Made by a program: the position numbers and the translations under genes
Notes under the pieces: generated by a model
What the model was told of the DNA's origin: nothing
Databases searched by the model: none
The model's input: only the letters and a program-made list of their open reading frames with translations
NCBI GenBank assembly: GCA_000632805.1
Contig: CP007444.1
Span: 4,080,772 to 4,144,771, forward strand
Direction of reading: 5' to 3'
Source: Dyella jiangningensis
GTDB taxonomy: Bacteria; Pseudomonadota; Gammaproteobacteria; Xanthomonadales; Rhodanobacteraceae
DNA length: 64,000 nt
Shown here: positions 38,339-46,700 of the stretch, piece by piece
Layout of the letters: every line of letters begins with the position of its first letter
Numbering within the stretch: position 1 is the stretch's first letter

Positions 38339-38478
38339 CTCACGCTCCTGTGAGGCGGCCACTCGCCGGTATCGCCGGCATCCTTGGCCCGACCCGCCGA
38401 GCATACTACGGGCGGATGTGTCGGCCCGGTGGACGGCCTCTGCTACCATCGTGCGCCGCTCTCGCCTCTGCGCACACC

Positions 38479-40461
38479 ATGCTCAACCCCCAACAATTGG
38501 CCGCCGTCGAACACTGCGACGGTCCGCTGCTGGTATTGGCCGGCGCCGGTTCGGGCAAGACCAGTGTGATCACGCAGAAGATCGCGTACCTGATCGCCCG
38601 CAAGAAGCTCGCCCCTTCAAAGATCGCCGCCATCACCTTCACCAACAAGGCGGCGAAGGAAATGCGCGAGCGCGTGGCCAAGCTGATCAGCAGCGAGGAT
38701 GCGGCGTCGCTCACGGTGTGTACGTTCCATGCGCTCGGGCTCAAGTTCCTGCAGATGGAGCACCAGCGTGCCGGCCTGCGCAAGGGCTTCTCGGTGCTCG
38801 ATGCGGACGACAGCGAAGGCATCATCAAGGAGCTCGCACCCAAGGGCGTGAAGCCCGATGTGCTGTTCGGCATCCGCAACCTGGTGAGCCGCGCGAAGAA
38901 CGCAGGTCTTTCGCCGGAAGAGGCACTGGCCGCCGCGCGCAGCCCGCGCGAGCTGGATGCGGCCACCATCTACGACCTCTACCAGCAGCGACTCTCTGCG
39001 TTCAACGCGGTGGACTTCGACGACCTGATCCGCCTGCCGTTGCGCATCCTCGAAAGCGACGAGGAATGCCGCATGGCCTGGCGTGAACGCCTGCGCTACC
39101 TGCTGGTGGACGAATACCAGGACACCAACGACGCGCAGTACCGCCTGCTCAAGGCGCTGGCCGGCGAGCGTGGCCGCTTTACCTGCGTGGGCGATGACGA
39201 CCAGTCGATCTATGCATGGCGTGGCGCCAACCCCGAGAACATCGACCAGCTCGGCAAGGACTGGCCGGCGCTGCGCGTGATCAAGCTGGAACAGAACTAT
39301 CGCTGCGGCAAGCGCATCCTTCGCGCCGCCAACAAGCTGATCGCGAACAACCCGCACCTTCACGAGAAGAAGCTGTGGAGCGAGCATCCGGAAGGCGCGC
39401 AGATCCGCGTGCTGGAGTGCAAGGAAAACGAGCACGAGGCCGAGCGTGTCGCTGCCATCGCGGTGACGCTGGCGGAAAAGCACAAGGCGCGCTGGCACGA
39501 CATCGCCATCCTGTATCGCGGCAATTTCCAGGCGCGTCCGCTGGAGAAGGCCTTGCGCCTCGCGCGCGTGCCGTATCACCTCACCGGTGCGTTGAGCTTC
39601 CTCGATCGCGCGGAAGTGAAGGACCTGCTCTGCTACCTGCGTCTGCTCACCAACCCCAGCGATGACGCCGCGTTCCTACGCGTGGTGAACGTGCCCAAGC
39701 GCGAGATCGGCTCGACCACGCTGGAGAAGCTGGGCCAGATCGCGCAGACGCGCCACGCCTCGCTGCTCGACGCTGCGCGCAGCGACGCCGTGCTGCGTCA
39801 GCTCACGCCGCGCCCCGCCGCCGCACTGGCTTCGTTCACCAACCTCATGGACGAATTGCGCAGCGCCTCGCTGCACAACAGCGCGGCCGACCTGGTGGAG
39901 ATGGTGCTCAAGCGCACCGGCTACGCCGAGCAGATTGCCGCCAGCACCACCGATCCCGCGCTCCGCGAGCGTCGCCTGGGCAACCTGCGCGAACTGGCCG
40001 ACTGGTTCCGCGCCATGCAGCGCGGCAACAACACGGCGGGCGATCTCGCCGCGCAGCTCGCCTTGCTCAGTCACGCCGACCGTGACGAGCCTGGCAACGC
40101 CGTGCGCATGATGACGCTGCATGCGGCGAAGGGCCTGGAGTTCCGCTTCGTCTTCATCGTCGGCTGCGAGGAAGGCACGCTGCCGCACGAGGGCGCAATC
40201 GACGAGGGGCGTATCGATGAAGAGCGCCGCCTGATGTACGTGGGCATCACCCGCGCCAAGGAAATGCTCACGCTGTCGTGGTCGTCCAAGACCAAGCGCT
40301 ACGGCGAGATCAACAGCAACCAGCCCAGCCGCTTCCTGCACGAACTGCCGCAGGACGACCTCCATTGGCAGGGCAAGGACCCGGAGGCGGACAAGGAAGT
40401 GGTGCGCGAGACGGCCGAATCGCACATGGCCAAGATCGCCGCCATGCTGGCGGGCAACTAG
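38479..40461 (+). CDS. rep: ATP-dependent DNA helicase Rep
   Basis: A 660-residue UvrD/Rep superfamily I 3'-5' helicase that removes protein roadblocks at replication forks. Motif I is VLAGAGSGKT (residues about 19-28), Ia ITFTNKAAKEMRERV, II LLVDEYQDTN, III VGDDDQSIYAWRGA, V/VI MMTLHAAKGLEFRFVF and RLMYVGITRAKEML. The opening MLNPQQLAAVEHCDGPLLVL and length (673 in Escherichia coli) fit Rep rather than UvrD. It is divergent from the Sel1-like array and convergent with the AI-2E permease, which ends one base away. Confidence 0.94.
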   Translation: MLNPQQLAAVEHCDGPLLVLAGAGSGKTSVITQKIAYLIARKKLAPSKIAAITFTNKAAKEMRERVAKLISSEDAASLTVCTFHALGLKFLQMEHQRAGLRKGFSVLDADDSEGIIKELAPKGVKPDVLFGIRNLVSRAKNAGLSPEEALAAARSPRELDAATIYDLYQQRLSAFNAVDFDDLIRLPLRILESDEECRMAWRERLRYLLVDEYQDTNDAQYRLLKALAGERGRFTCVGDDDQSIYAWRGANPENIDQLGKDWPALRVIKLEQNYRCGKRILRAANKLIANNPHLHEKKLWSEHPEGAQIRVLECKENEHEAERVAAIAVTLAEKHKARWHDIAILYRGNFQARPLEKALRLARVPYHLTGALSFLDRAEVKDLLCYLRLLTNPSDDAAFLRVVNVPKREIGSTTLEKLGQIAQTRHASLLDAARSDAVLRQLTPRPAAALASFTNLMDELRSASLHNSAADLVEMVLKRTGYAEQIAASTTDPALRERRLGNLRELADWFRAMQRGNNTAGDLAAQLALLSHADRDEPGNAVRMMTLHAAKGLEFRFVFIVGCEEGTLPHEGAIDEGRIDEERRLMYVGITRAKEMLTLSWSSKTKRYGEINSNQPSRFLHELPQDDLHWQGKDPEADKEVVRETAESHMAKIAAMLAGN

Positions 40462-40462
40462 C

Positions 40463-41494
40463 TCAGATCAGCCGCTCCGCTTCCAGCTCGGCCTTGAGAT
40501 ACGCGTAGTAGATCGGCCCGGCGATGAGTCCGGGCAGCCCGAACGCCGCCTCCATCAGCAGCATCGCCACCAGCAGCTCCCACGCACGGGCGCGAATCTG
40601 GCTGCCCACGATGCGCGCGTTGAGGAAGTACTCGAGCTTGTGGATGAGGATGAGGAAGCCCAGCGCGGCCACGCCGACGCCGAGCGAAATGGACAGGCCG
40701 GCGATGGTGATGGCGGTGTTGGAGATGAGGTTGCCGATCACGGGCAGCAGGCCGACGATGAAGGTGACCACCACCAGCGTCTTGGCCAGCGGCACGTGGA
40801 TGCCCAGCAACGGCAGCACGCCAAGCAGGAAGATCGCGGTGAACACCGTGTTGATCAGCGAGATCTTGATCTGCGCGAACACGATGTTATGGAACGCCTC
40901 GGCCAGACGCTGGCAACGCAGGCCGAGCGCCGCGGCGAGCGGACCGACCTGATGCGCGGGACGCGTGCGGCTCAGCGCGACGATGGCGCCGAGCACCATG
41001 CCGATGAGGATGTGCACGAACACGCGCGCCGCTTCCTTGCCCACGGACTGCAGGCTCACCGAATGCTTGCGGGTGAGTTCCAGCGCCATCACGCGCAAGT
41101 CGTCCACACTGTCAGGCAGCCAGCCCACCACGGTCGCCGGCAACTGCTCGCGCGCTTTTTCCACCAGCGGCATCAGCTGCTGCTGCCACAGCACCTCGGG
41201 GTTGCCGATCTCGTTGCGCAAAAAGCTCACCGCGCTGAGGATCAGCAGCACCAGCAGGCCCACCACGATGGTGCCCAGCAAGGCCACCACCAGCACGCGC
41301 GCGCGATCACCCGGGATGCGCTTGCCCAGCAGCGGCGCAGTGGACTGCACCAGCTCGTAGACGAGCAGGCCGGCGAACAGGGCCGGCAACAGGCGCAACC
41401 CGAGCACCAGCACCAGGGCGGCGGCGGCCAGCACATAGCTGGCCGTGCGGATCGCCGTCGACGGAGGGCGCACGAGGGACGGGGCGGTTTCCAT
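40463..41494 (-). CDS. AI-2E family permease (PerM/YdiK-like)
   Basis: A 343-residue membrane protein with about eight helices. The family pattern is seen in LLPALFAGLLVYELVQ, the soluble loop with WQQQLMPLVEKAREQLP (about residues 95-160) and the conserved TLVVVTFIVGLLPVIGNLIS. Members act as autoinducer-2 exporters or Na+/H+ antiporters in some species, but most have no known substrate. It stands alone, tail to tail with rep. Confidence 0.88.
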   Translation of the reverse strand: METAPSLVRPPSTAIRTASYVLAAAALVLVLGLRLLPALFAGLLVYELVQSTAPLLGKRIPGDRARVLVVALLGTIVVGLLVLLILSAVSFLRNEIGNPEVLWQQQLMPLVEKAREQLPATVVGWLPDSVDDLRVMALELTRKHSVSLQSVGKEAARVFVHILIGMVLGAIVALSRTRPAHQVGPLAAALGLRCQRLAEAFHNIVFAQIKISLINTVFTAIFLLGVLPLLGIHVPLAKTLVVVTFIVGLLPVIGNLISNTAITIAGLSISLGVGVAALGFLILIHKLEYFLNARIVGSQIRARAWELLVAMLLMEAAFGLPGLIAGPIYYAYLKAELEAERLI

Positions 41495-41667
41495 GCAAAT
41501 TCATGCGAAGGTGGGGAGCCCCGAGTCTGTCAGCCGGGCGTTGCATCCGCCAGCCCTTGCAGCCTGCTCCCCGTCGCTGGATGACGCGCGCCGGGCCCAG
41601 AGGAACGACATGTGGCTGTCGTAAACTTCCCCGATCCTGATCGTTCAGTCTCACAGGGAATCCCTTC

Positions 41668-42570
41668 ATGTCCGTTCGTTTGCCGGCGGCGTTTGCCGCC
41701 TTGATGCTGCTTGCCGGTTGTTCCAGTACGCCTGGCAAGGCGTCCGTCCCCGCCGCGCCCGCGCCGACGCCCGCTGCCGCATCCGCTGCGCCGAAAACGC
41801 CTGCCGACGACAACCTCAACGCGGTGGCCTGGAGCCAGACGGCGATCGAGCACGACCTTGTTTATCTGCAGACCTATCGGGACGCTCAGGCACGCCTGCT
41901 TGCCGCCAAGGCCGATCCCAATTGGGACGCGCTGCCCAAGGGTGACCGCGTGGCGCCGGCCAAGGGCCTGCAGCCGGCCGTGGTGCTCGACATCGACGAG
42001 ACCGTGCTCGACAACTCGCCCTACCAGGCGCGCCTGATCAAAAGTGGCGGCGAATACAACGAGGCCGACTGGGCGGCATGGTGCAAGGAACAACGCGCCC
42101 GCGCGCTGCCGGGCGTGGTGACGTTCACCCAGTTCGCCGCCAAGCACGGCATCGCGGTGATCTACATCTCCAACCGCGCCAAGGACTTGGATCAGGACAC
42201 GCTGGCCAACCTGCGCAAGGAAGGCCTGCCGGTGTCCGGCCCCGAGGCCTTTCTGGGCCTGGGCACTTTCGTCGAGGATTGCGACCAGGTGGGCACCGAG
42301 AAGAGTTGCCGCCGCCAGCTGATCAGCCACAAGTATCGCGTTTTGATGCAGTTTGGCGACCAGATCGGCGATTTTGTCACCGTATTGGCGAACAACGCCG
42401 AAGGTCGCCAGAAGGCCATGACGCCGTACATGGACTGGATCGGCACCCGCTGGTTCACCCTGCCGAACCCGACCTATGGCGCATGGGACCCGGCTTTGTT
42501 TAATAATGACTGGACCGCGCCGCGCGACGAGCGCCGCCGCCAGAAGATTCAATCGCTGCGTTTCGATTGA
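41668..42570 (+). CDS. 5'-nucleotidase, lipoprotein e(P4) family (class C acid phosphatase)
   Basis: A 300-residue outer-membrane or periplasmic lipoprotein. Lipobox LMLLAGC with Cys18, then an Ala/Pro-rich linker, then a HAD domain with VVLDIDETVLDNSPYQ (Asp108 and Asp110), YISNRAKDLD and a late FGDQIGDF motif. The family dephosphorylates nucleotides such as NMN and 5'-AMP outside the cytoplasm and can support NAD or phosphate salvage. The gap after it contains the candidate small RNA. Confidence 0.93.
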   Translation: MSVRLPAAFAALMLLAGCSSTPGKASVPAAPAPTPAAASAAPKTPADDNLNAVAWSQTAIEHDLVYLQTYRDAQARLLAAKADPNWDALPKGDRVAPAKGLQPAVVLDIDETVLDNSPYQARLIKSGGEYNEADWAAWCKEQRARALPGVVTFTQFAAKHGIAVIYISNRAKDLDQDTLANLRKEGLPVSGPEAFLGLGTFVEDCDQVGTEKSCRRQLISHKYRVLMQFGDQIGDFVTVLANNAEGRQKAMTPYMDWIGTRWFTLPNPTYGAWDPALFNNDWTAPRDERRRQKIQSLRFD

Positions 42571-42617
42571 TTATCGAATTATAAAAATCAGTAACTTACG
42601 CAGCACAAGCTAAAGTA

Positions 42618-42646
42618 TTGCTTTAACTTTAACGGGGAGATAAGAT
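42618..42646 (+). promoter_or_regulatory. sigma70-like promoter of the candidate small RNA
   Basis: TTGCTT (42618-42623), exactly 17 bases, TAAGAT (42641-42646). An inverted repeat CGGGGAG/CTCCCCG (42633-42639 and 42648-42654) straddles the -10 hexamer and could be an operator or the 5' hairpin. Confidence 0.55.
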
Positions 42647-42652
42647 CCTCCC

Positions 42653-42755
42653 CGCCAACACCTGCTGACCTTGATAATTCCGCAGGCAAGGCCATTTCCC
42701 TTCCGGCTCTGCCGGATTACCCCGTGAGGCCCAACGCCCGCGGGGTTTTCTTTTT
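42653..42755 (+). ncRNA. candidate small RNA or transcription attenuator (about 100 nt)
   Basis: Starting about seven bases after the -10 box, the predicted transcript has stem 1 CCTGC/GCAGG (42661-42665 and 42682-42686), stem 2 TCCGGC/GCCGGA (42702-42707 and 42711-42716) and a terminator hairpin ending in TTTTCTTTTT. No open frame with a ribosome-binding site lies inside it. It could be a free small RNA, or a leader that controls the gene at 42889, whose start is 130 bases beyond the terminator. I matched it to no known RNA family. Confidence 0.45.
42720..42755 (+). terminator. Rho-independent terminator
   Basis: CCCCG (42720-42724) pairs with CGGGG (42741-42745), extendable by a G-U and a G-C pair, then TTTTCTTTTT. 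It ends the small RNA candidate or the phosphatase transcript. Confidence 0.75.
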
Positions 42756-42888
42756 GGGCGACTGAAAAGCGCTTGAACGAGCTCTCGGCTCCGCGCTCCG
42801 CCCCTTGTTCGGGCGAAGCCGCGCCCCTTACCCTCCGCCGACCGCCCCAGACCTTGCAGGTCAACCGGCGCCACCTATCAGAGATTCC

Positions 42889-43914
42889 ATGCGTCGCTCA
42901 TCCGTCTTCTATGCCGTTGGCGCGTTCGTCGTGCTGCTGGTGCTGGCCACCGCTGCCGCCCTGTTCATGACGACCACGCACAAGCCGGGCCCGGCACCGG
43001 TGGTGGCCGGCGGCGAAACGCCGGAGGCCTCCGTGCAGCAGTCGGTGGCGCTGATCAAAACGGGCGACTTCGCCGGCTTCTGGAAGCACGCCCTGCCCCC
43101 GGCCGACTACGACACGCTGCGCGCCGACTGGACCCGCCCGCGTCCCGACGATCATCCGATCACGCCGGAGGACCGCGCGGATTTCATCAAGAACATGCAG
43201 CAGCTGACCGAGCCCGACGCGGAGACCAAGCTCTACGCCCTCGCCCGCCCCAAACTGGCCCAGCTGCAGGCGCAATACAGCGACCAGGTGCCGGTGATGA
43301 TCGGCGTCATGCAGGCCATTGCCGCCACCGGCGTGGCGCAGAGCAAGGAACTCACCAATCCGCAGAAGCAGCAGGCCACCGAGGTGATCAACGTGCTGGC
43401 GCCGTGGGCGCAGCAGGTGCCCTGGTTCGACCAGGCCCGTGCGAAGCAGGCGATCGTGGTGGCGGTGGCCACGGCGCGCAAGCTGGACATCAAGACGCCC
43501 GAACAGCTGCGCACGATGGACTTCGACACCGCCATGCAGAAGTACAGCGCGGGCTTCGTCGGCATCAAGCAGATCCTGGCCGTCTATGGCCTCTCGATCG
43601 ACGACGTGCTCGATTCGGTGAAGGTCACCACGCTGGAGAACCGCAACGGCCACGCTCGCGTGCGTGTCGACTACGTATTGCTGGGCAAGCCGTTGTCGAC
43701 CGAGTCGGACCTGATCCAGCAGGACGGTCGCTGGTACAGCGCCGACATGCTGCAGAACGTGCGCGAGTCACATGACCGCCTGCTGGCAGCGCCTGCCCCG
43801 GGCAGCAGCGCGCCGGAACCGGCGCCGATGCCGGCGCCGGCAACTACCTCCGCGTCGCGTGCGAAACCGGCGGCGCTCAACGCACCCGCCCAGGCCGCGG
43901 CCACCAAGCACTGA
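42889..43914 (+). CDS. membrane-anchored protein of unknown function upstream of plsB
   Basis: A 341-residue protein with an N-terminal signal anchor (about residues 7-27), then a periplasmic region. Conserved-looking segments are SVQQSVALIKTGDFAGFWKH, IKNMQQLTEPDAETKLYALA and YSAGFVGIKQILAVYGLSID, and a late beta-rich piece HARVRVDYVLLGKPL. The last 45 residues are Ala/Pro-rich. I do not recognise the family. It lies 52 bp before plsB on the same strand, so the two may be co-transcribed. Confidence 0.7.
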   Translation: MRRSSVFYAVGAFVVLLVLATAAALFMTTTHKPGPAPVVAGGETPEASVQQSVALIKTGDFAGFWKHALPPADYDTLRADWTRPRPDDHPITPEDRADFIKNMQQLTEPDAETKLYALARPKLAQLQAQYSDQVPVMIGVMQAIAATGVAQSKELTNPQKQQATEVINVLAPWAQQVPWFDQARAKQAIVVAVATARKLDIKTPEQLRTMDFDTAMQKYSAGFVGIKQILAVYGLSIDDVLDSVKVTTLENRNGHARVRVDYVLLGKPLSTESDLIQQDGRWYSADMLQNVRESHDRLLAAPAPGSSAPEPAPMPAPATTSASRAKPAALNAPAQAAATKH

Positions 43915-43921
43915 GTCGGTA

Positions 43922-43946
43922 AGCCGGTTTAACCGGCTCACCGGTT
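43922..43946. promoter_or_regulatory. CCGGTT palindrome cluster upstream of plsB
   Basis: AGCCGGTT-T-AACCGGCT is a perfect 8-bp inverted repeat (43922-43938), and a third CCGGTT half-site begins at 43941. The cluster sits 20-45 bases before the plsB start codon, overlapping the likely leader. It may be an operator or a short transcript hairpin. Confidence 0.4.
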
Positions 43947-43966
43947 ACAATCAGGGGATGCTGAAT

Positions 43967-46618
43967 ATGTCGACCACGGACACTCCCGCCCGTAGCCGCG
44001 CGCCCTGGTGGTTCAACCTGGCCGGGCAACTGCTCGAACCCTGGGTGCGCATCCGCCGCGAACCCGCCGAACCCGCCGCCCTGCTGCAGGCGGGCGTGCC
44101 GGTTTGCTATGTGATCGAGCGCGATGGCTTTTCCGATGGGCTGATCCTCGAGCGCGCCTGCCGCGAGGCCGGCCTGCCCTCGCCCATGCAGCCGCTGTCG
44201 GGCACGCGCCGCAAGCGCTCGGTGTTCGCGCTCGCGCGCCGTGACGGCTGGCTGTTTGGCCGCAACCGGCAGCGTTCGCCGAACGAGCCGTTGGGCCAGC
44301 TGGTGCGCTCGCTCGAAGGCGATCCGGAACGCGACATCCAGATCGTGCCCGTCTCGATCTATGTCGGTCGCGCACCCACCCGCGAATCGGGCTGGTTCAG
44401 CGTGCTGTTTTCCGAAAACTGGATCGTGGTGGGTCGCTTCCGCCGCATGCTGGCGCTGCTGCTCAACGGCCGCGACACGGTGGTGCACTTCTCCACGCCG
44501 GTGTCCCTGCGCACGGTGGTGAACGAAGCGGGCGAGATCCGCCCCGAGCGCCTCACCCGCAAGATCGCCCGCGTGCTGCGTACGCATTTCCGCCGCATCC
44601 GCGCCGCGGTGATCGGCCCCGACCTGTCGCACCGTCGCACCGTGGTCGATGCCGTGCTCAACGCCGAGCCGGTACGTACCGCCATCGCCGCCGTCGCCGC
44701 GAAGGAAAACATCAGCCACGCGAAGGCCTGGCGCCGCGCGCATGACATGGTGATGGAGATCGCCGCCGACTATTCGCACCCGGTGGTGCGCTCGGTGTCG
44801 TTCCTGCTCTCCAATTTCTGGAACAAGCTGTACGACGGCATCGCCATGCACCACTTCGAGAAGGCGCGCGCCGCGGCGCCCGGCCACGAAGTGGTGTACG
44901 TGCCCTGCCATCGCAGCCATGCCGACTACCTGCTGCTGTCCTACCAGCTGCACATGTCCGGCGTGGTCGTGCCGCATATCGCGGCCGGCGTGAATCTCAA
45001 CCTGCCTGGCATCGGCCCGATCCTGCGCCGCGGCGGCGCCTTCTTCCTGCGTCGCAGCTTCAAGGGCAACGCGCTGTACTCGGTGGTGTTCAACGAATAC
45101 CTCGCGCAGCTGATCGACCGCGGCGTGCCGATCGAGTACTTCATCGAAGGCGGCCGCTCGCGCACCGGTCGATTGCTGGCGCCGCGCGCCGGCATGCTGG
45201 TGATGACCGTGCGCGCCTTCCTGCGCGCGCCGCGCCGCCCGGTGCTGTTCCAGCCGGTATACATCGGCTATGAGAAGCTAATGGAGGGCAAGAGCTACAT
45301 CGGCGAACTCTCCGGCAAGCCGAAGGAGAAGGAATCGCTGCTCGGCCTGCTGCGCGGCCTGAAGGTGTTGCGCCAGCGCTACGGCCACGTCGCGCTCAAC
45401 TTCGGCGAACCGATCGAACTCAATCCGCTGCTCGACGCCGCCAGCCCCGACTGGCGCGCCGCCACCGCCGATCCCGACGCCAAGCCCGAGTGGCTGGGCC
45501 GCGTGGTGGACGATCTCGCCGAGCGCATCCAGGTCAACATCAACCGCGCCGCGGACGTGAACCCGATCAACCTGCTCGCACTGGCGCTGCTCGCCACGCC
45601 CAAGCACGCCATGGCAGAGAACGACCTGCTGTCGCAGCTGGAGCTGATGAAGGCGCTGCTGGAAGAGCAGCCCTTCTCCGATCGCATCACGCTCACCTCG
45701 ATGGATCCGGCCGGCATCATCGCCTACGGCGAGCAGATGGGCTGGATCCGCCGCGTGCGTCATCCCCTGGGCGATGTGCTGGTCACCGAGGACGAGCAGG
45801 CGGTGCTGCTCAGCTACTTCCGCAACAACGTCCTGCACCTCACCGCCACGGCGGCGTGGGTGGCATGCTGCTTCCTCAACAACCGCCGCATGTCGCGCGC
45901 CTCCGTGCTGCGCCTGGGTCGCATCATCTATCCGTTCATCCAGGGCGAGCTGTTCCTGCCGTGGGATAAGGACGGTTTCTGCGAACAGCTGCAGGCCACC
46001 ATCGACTTCTTCGTGCGCCGCGGCCTGCTTGAAGCCACCGGCGATGGCCGCGTGCTGGAGCGCGGTCCTGGCCAGGACGATGCCGCCTACCAGCTGCGCA
46101 TCATCGCGCGCAGCCTGATCCAGGCCTTCGAGCGCTACTACATCACCATCGCCGCGCTGGTGAAGAACGGTCCGCATACGCTCACCTCGGCCGAGCTGGA
46201 GAACGCCTGCACGCTCACCGCGCAACGCCTCAGCCTGCTCAACGAGTTGTCGGCGCCCGAGTTCTTCGACAAGGCGCTGTTCCGCGGCTTCATCCAGAAG
46301 CTGCGCGAGAGCCGCATCGTGTGGACCGACGACGCCGGCAAGCTCGATTACGACAACGCGCTGGAAGACATGGTGCGCGATGCGCGCGTGATCCTTGCCC
46401 GCGAAGTACGCCACTCGATCCTCAAGATCACCCCGGGCGGCGACGGCGACAAGGATGGCGGCGGCAAGCCGATACCGCCGGATGCCTCCAGCGAGGCATT
46501 GCACGAGCGGCACGTGGCGGCCGAACAGCACGCCCACGCGCCGGTGGAAGCCACGCCGGTCGAGTCCGAGCCAGCAGCCGAAGAAGAAACACCAGGCGGC
46601 CTCGCCGGCAAGCCGTGA
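43967..46618 (+). CDS. plsB: glycerol-3-phosphate 1-O-acyltransferase
   Basis: An 883-residue membrane enzyme that acylates sn-glycerol 3-phosphate at position 1, the first step of phospholipid synthesis. The four acyltransferase blocks are visible: VPCHRSHADYLLLSY, RRGGAFFLRRSFKGN, YFIEGGRSRTGRLL and RPVLFQPVYIGYEKL. It is longer than Escherichia coli PlsB (807) because of a C-terminal Glu/Ala/Pro-rich tail after about residue 820. I chose the ATG with AGGGG nine bases before it; an ATG at 43958 is possible. Confidence 0.96.
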   Translation: MSTTDTPARSRAPWWFNLAGQLLEPWVRIRREPAEPAALLQAGVPVCYVIERDGFSDGLILERACREAGLPSPMQPLSGTRRKRSVFALARRDGWLFGRNRQRSPNEPLGQLVRSLEGDPERDIQIVPVSIYVGRAPTRESGWFSVLFSENWIVVGRFRRMLALLLNGRDTVVHFSTPVSLRTVVNEAGEIRPERLTRKIARVLRTHFRRIRAAVIGPDLSHRRTVVDAVLNAEPVRTAIAAVAAKENISHAKAWRRAHDMVMEIAADYSHPVVRSVSFLLSNFWNKLYDGIAMHHFEKARAAAPGHEVVYVPCHRSHADYLLLSYQLHMSGVVVPHIAAGVNLNLPGIGPILRRGGAFFLRRSFKGNALYSVVFNEYLAQLIDRGVPIEYFIEGGRSRTGRLLAPRAGMLVMTVRAFLRAPRRPVLFQPVYIGYEKLMEGKSYIGELSGKPKEKESLLGLLRGLKVLRQRYGHVALNFGEPIELNPLLDAASPDWRAATADPDAKPEWLGRVVDDLAERIQVNINRAADVNPINLLALALLATPKHAMAENDLLSQLELMKALLEEQPFSDRITLTSMDPAGIIAYGEQMGWIRRVRHPLGDVLVTEDEQAVLLSYFRNNVLHLTATAAWVACCFLNNRRMSRASVLRLGRIIYPFIQGELFLPWDKDGFCEQLQATIDFFVRRGLLEATGDGRVLERGPGQDDAAYQLRIIARSLIQAFERYYITIAALVKNGPHTLTSAELENACTLTAQRLSLLNELSAPEFFDKALFRGFIQKLRESRIVWTDDAGKLDYDNALEDMVRDARVILAREVRHSILKITPGGDGDKDGGGKPIPPDASSEALHERHVAAEQHAHAPVEATPVESEPAAEEETPGGLAGKP

Positions 46619-46625
46619 TGTTCCC

Positions 46626-46651
46626 GAGGGGTGACGAAAGTCACCCCTCTT
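46626..46651 (+). terminator. hairpin after plsB, probable terminator
   Basis: A 10-bp perfect stem GAGGGGTGAC/GTCACCCCTC with a GAAA tetraloop, eight bases after the plsB stop. Only a short T-rich tail (TTCGT) follows, so it may end transcription weakly or protect the 3' end. Confidence 0.6.
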
Positions 46652-46700
46652 CGTATCAGCCTCTCCCCTAAGATGGCTGCTTCCACCCGGGGAGCACACC

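Larger units (their letters stand above)
42571..42888. other. AT-rich spacer after the P4 phosphatase with a promoter, structured RNA and terminator
   Basis: 318 bp without a gene. The first 70 bp are much more A+T-rich than the surroundings. A promoter, three stem-loops and an intrinsic terminator follow, described separately. The last 130 bp before the next start codon show nothing clear. Confidence 0.6.

Noticed and set aside
42571..42888. Known riboswitch classes in the spacer before the plsB-linked gene.
   Set aside because: I could not match the stems to TPP, SAM, cobalamin, glycine or fluoride riboswitch cores, so only an unnamed structured RNA is claimed.
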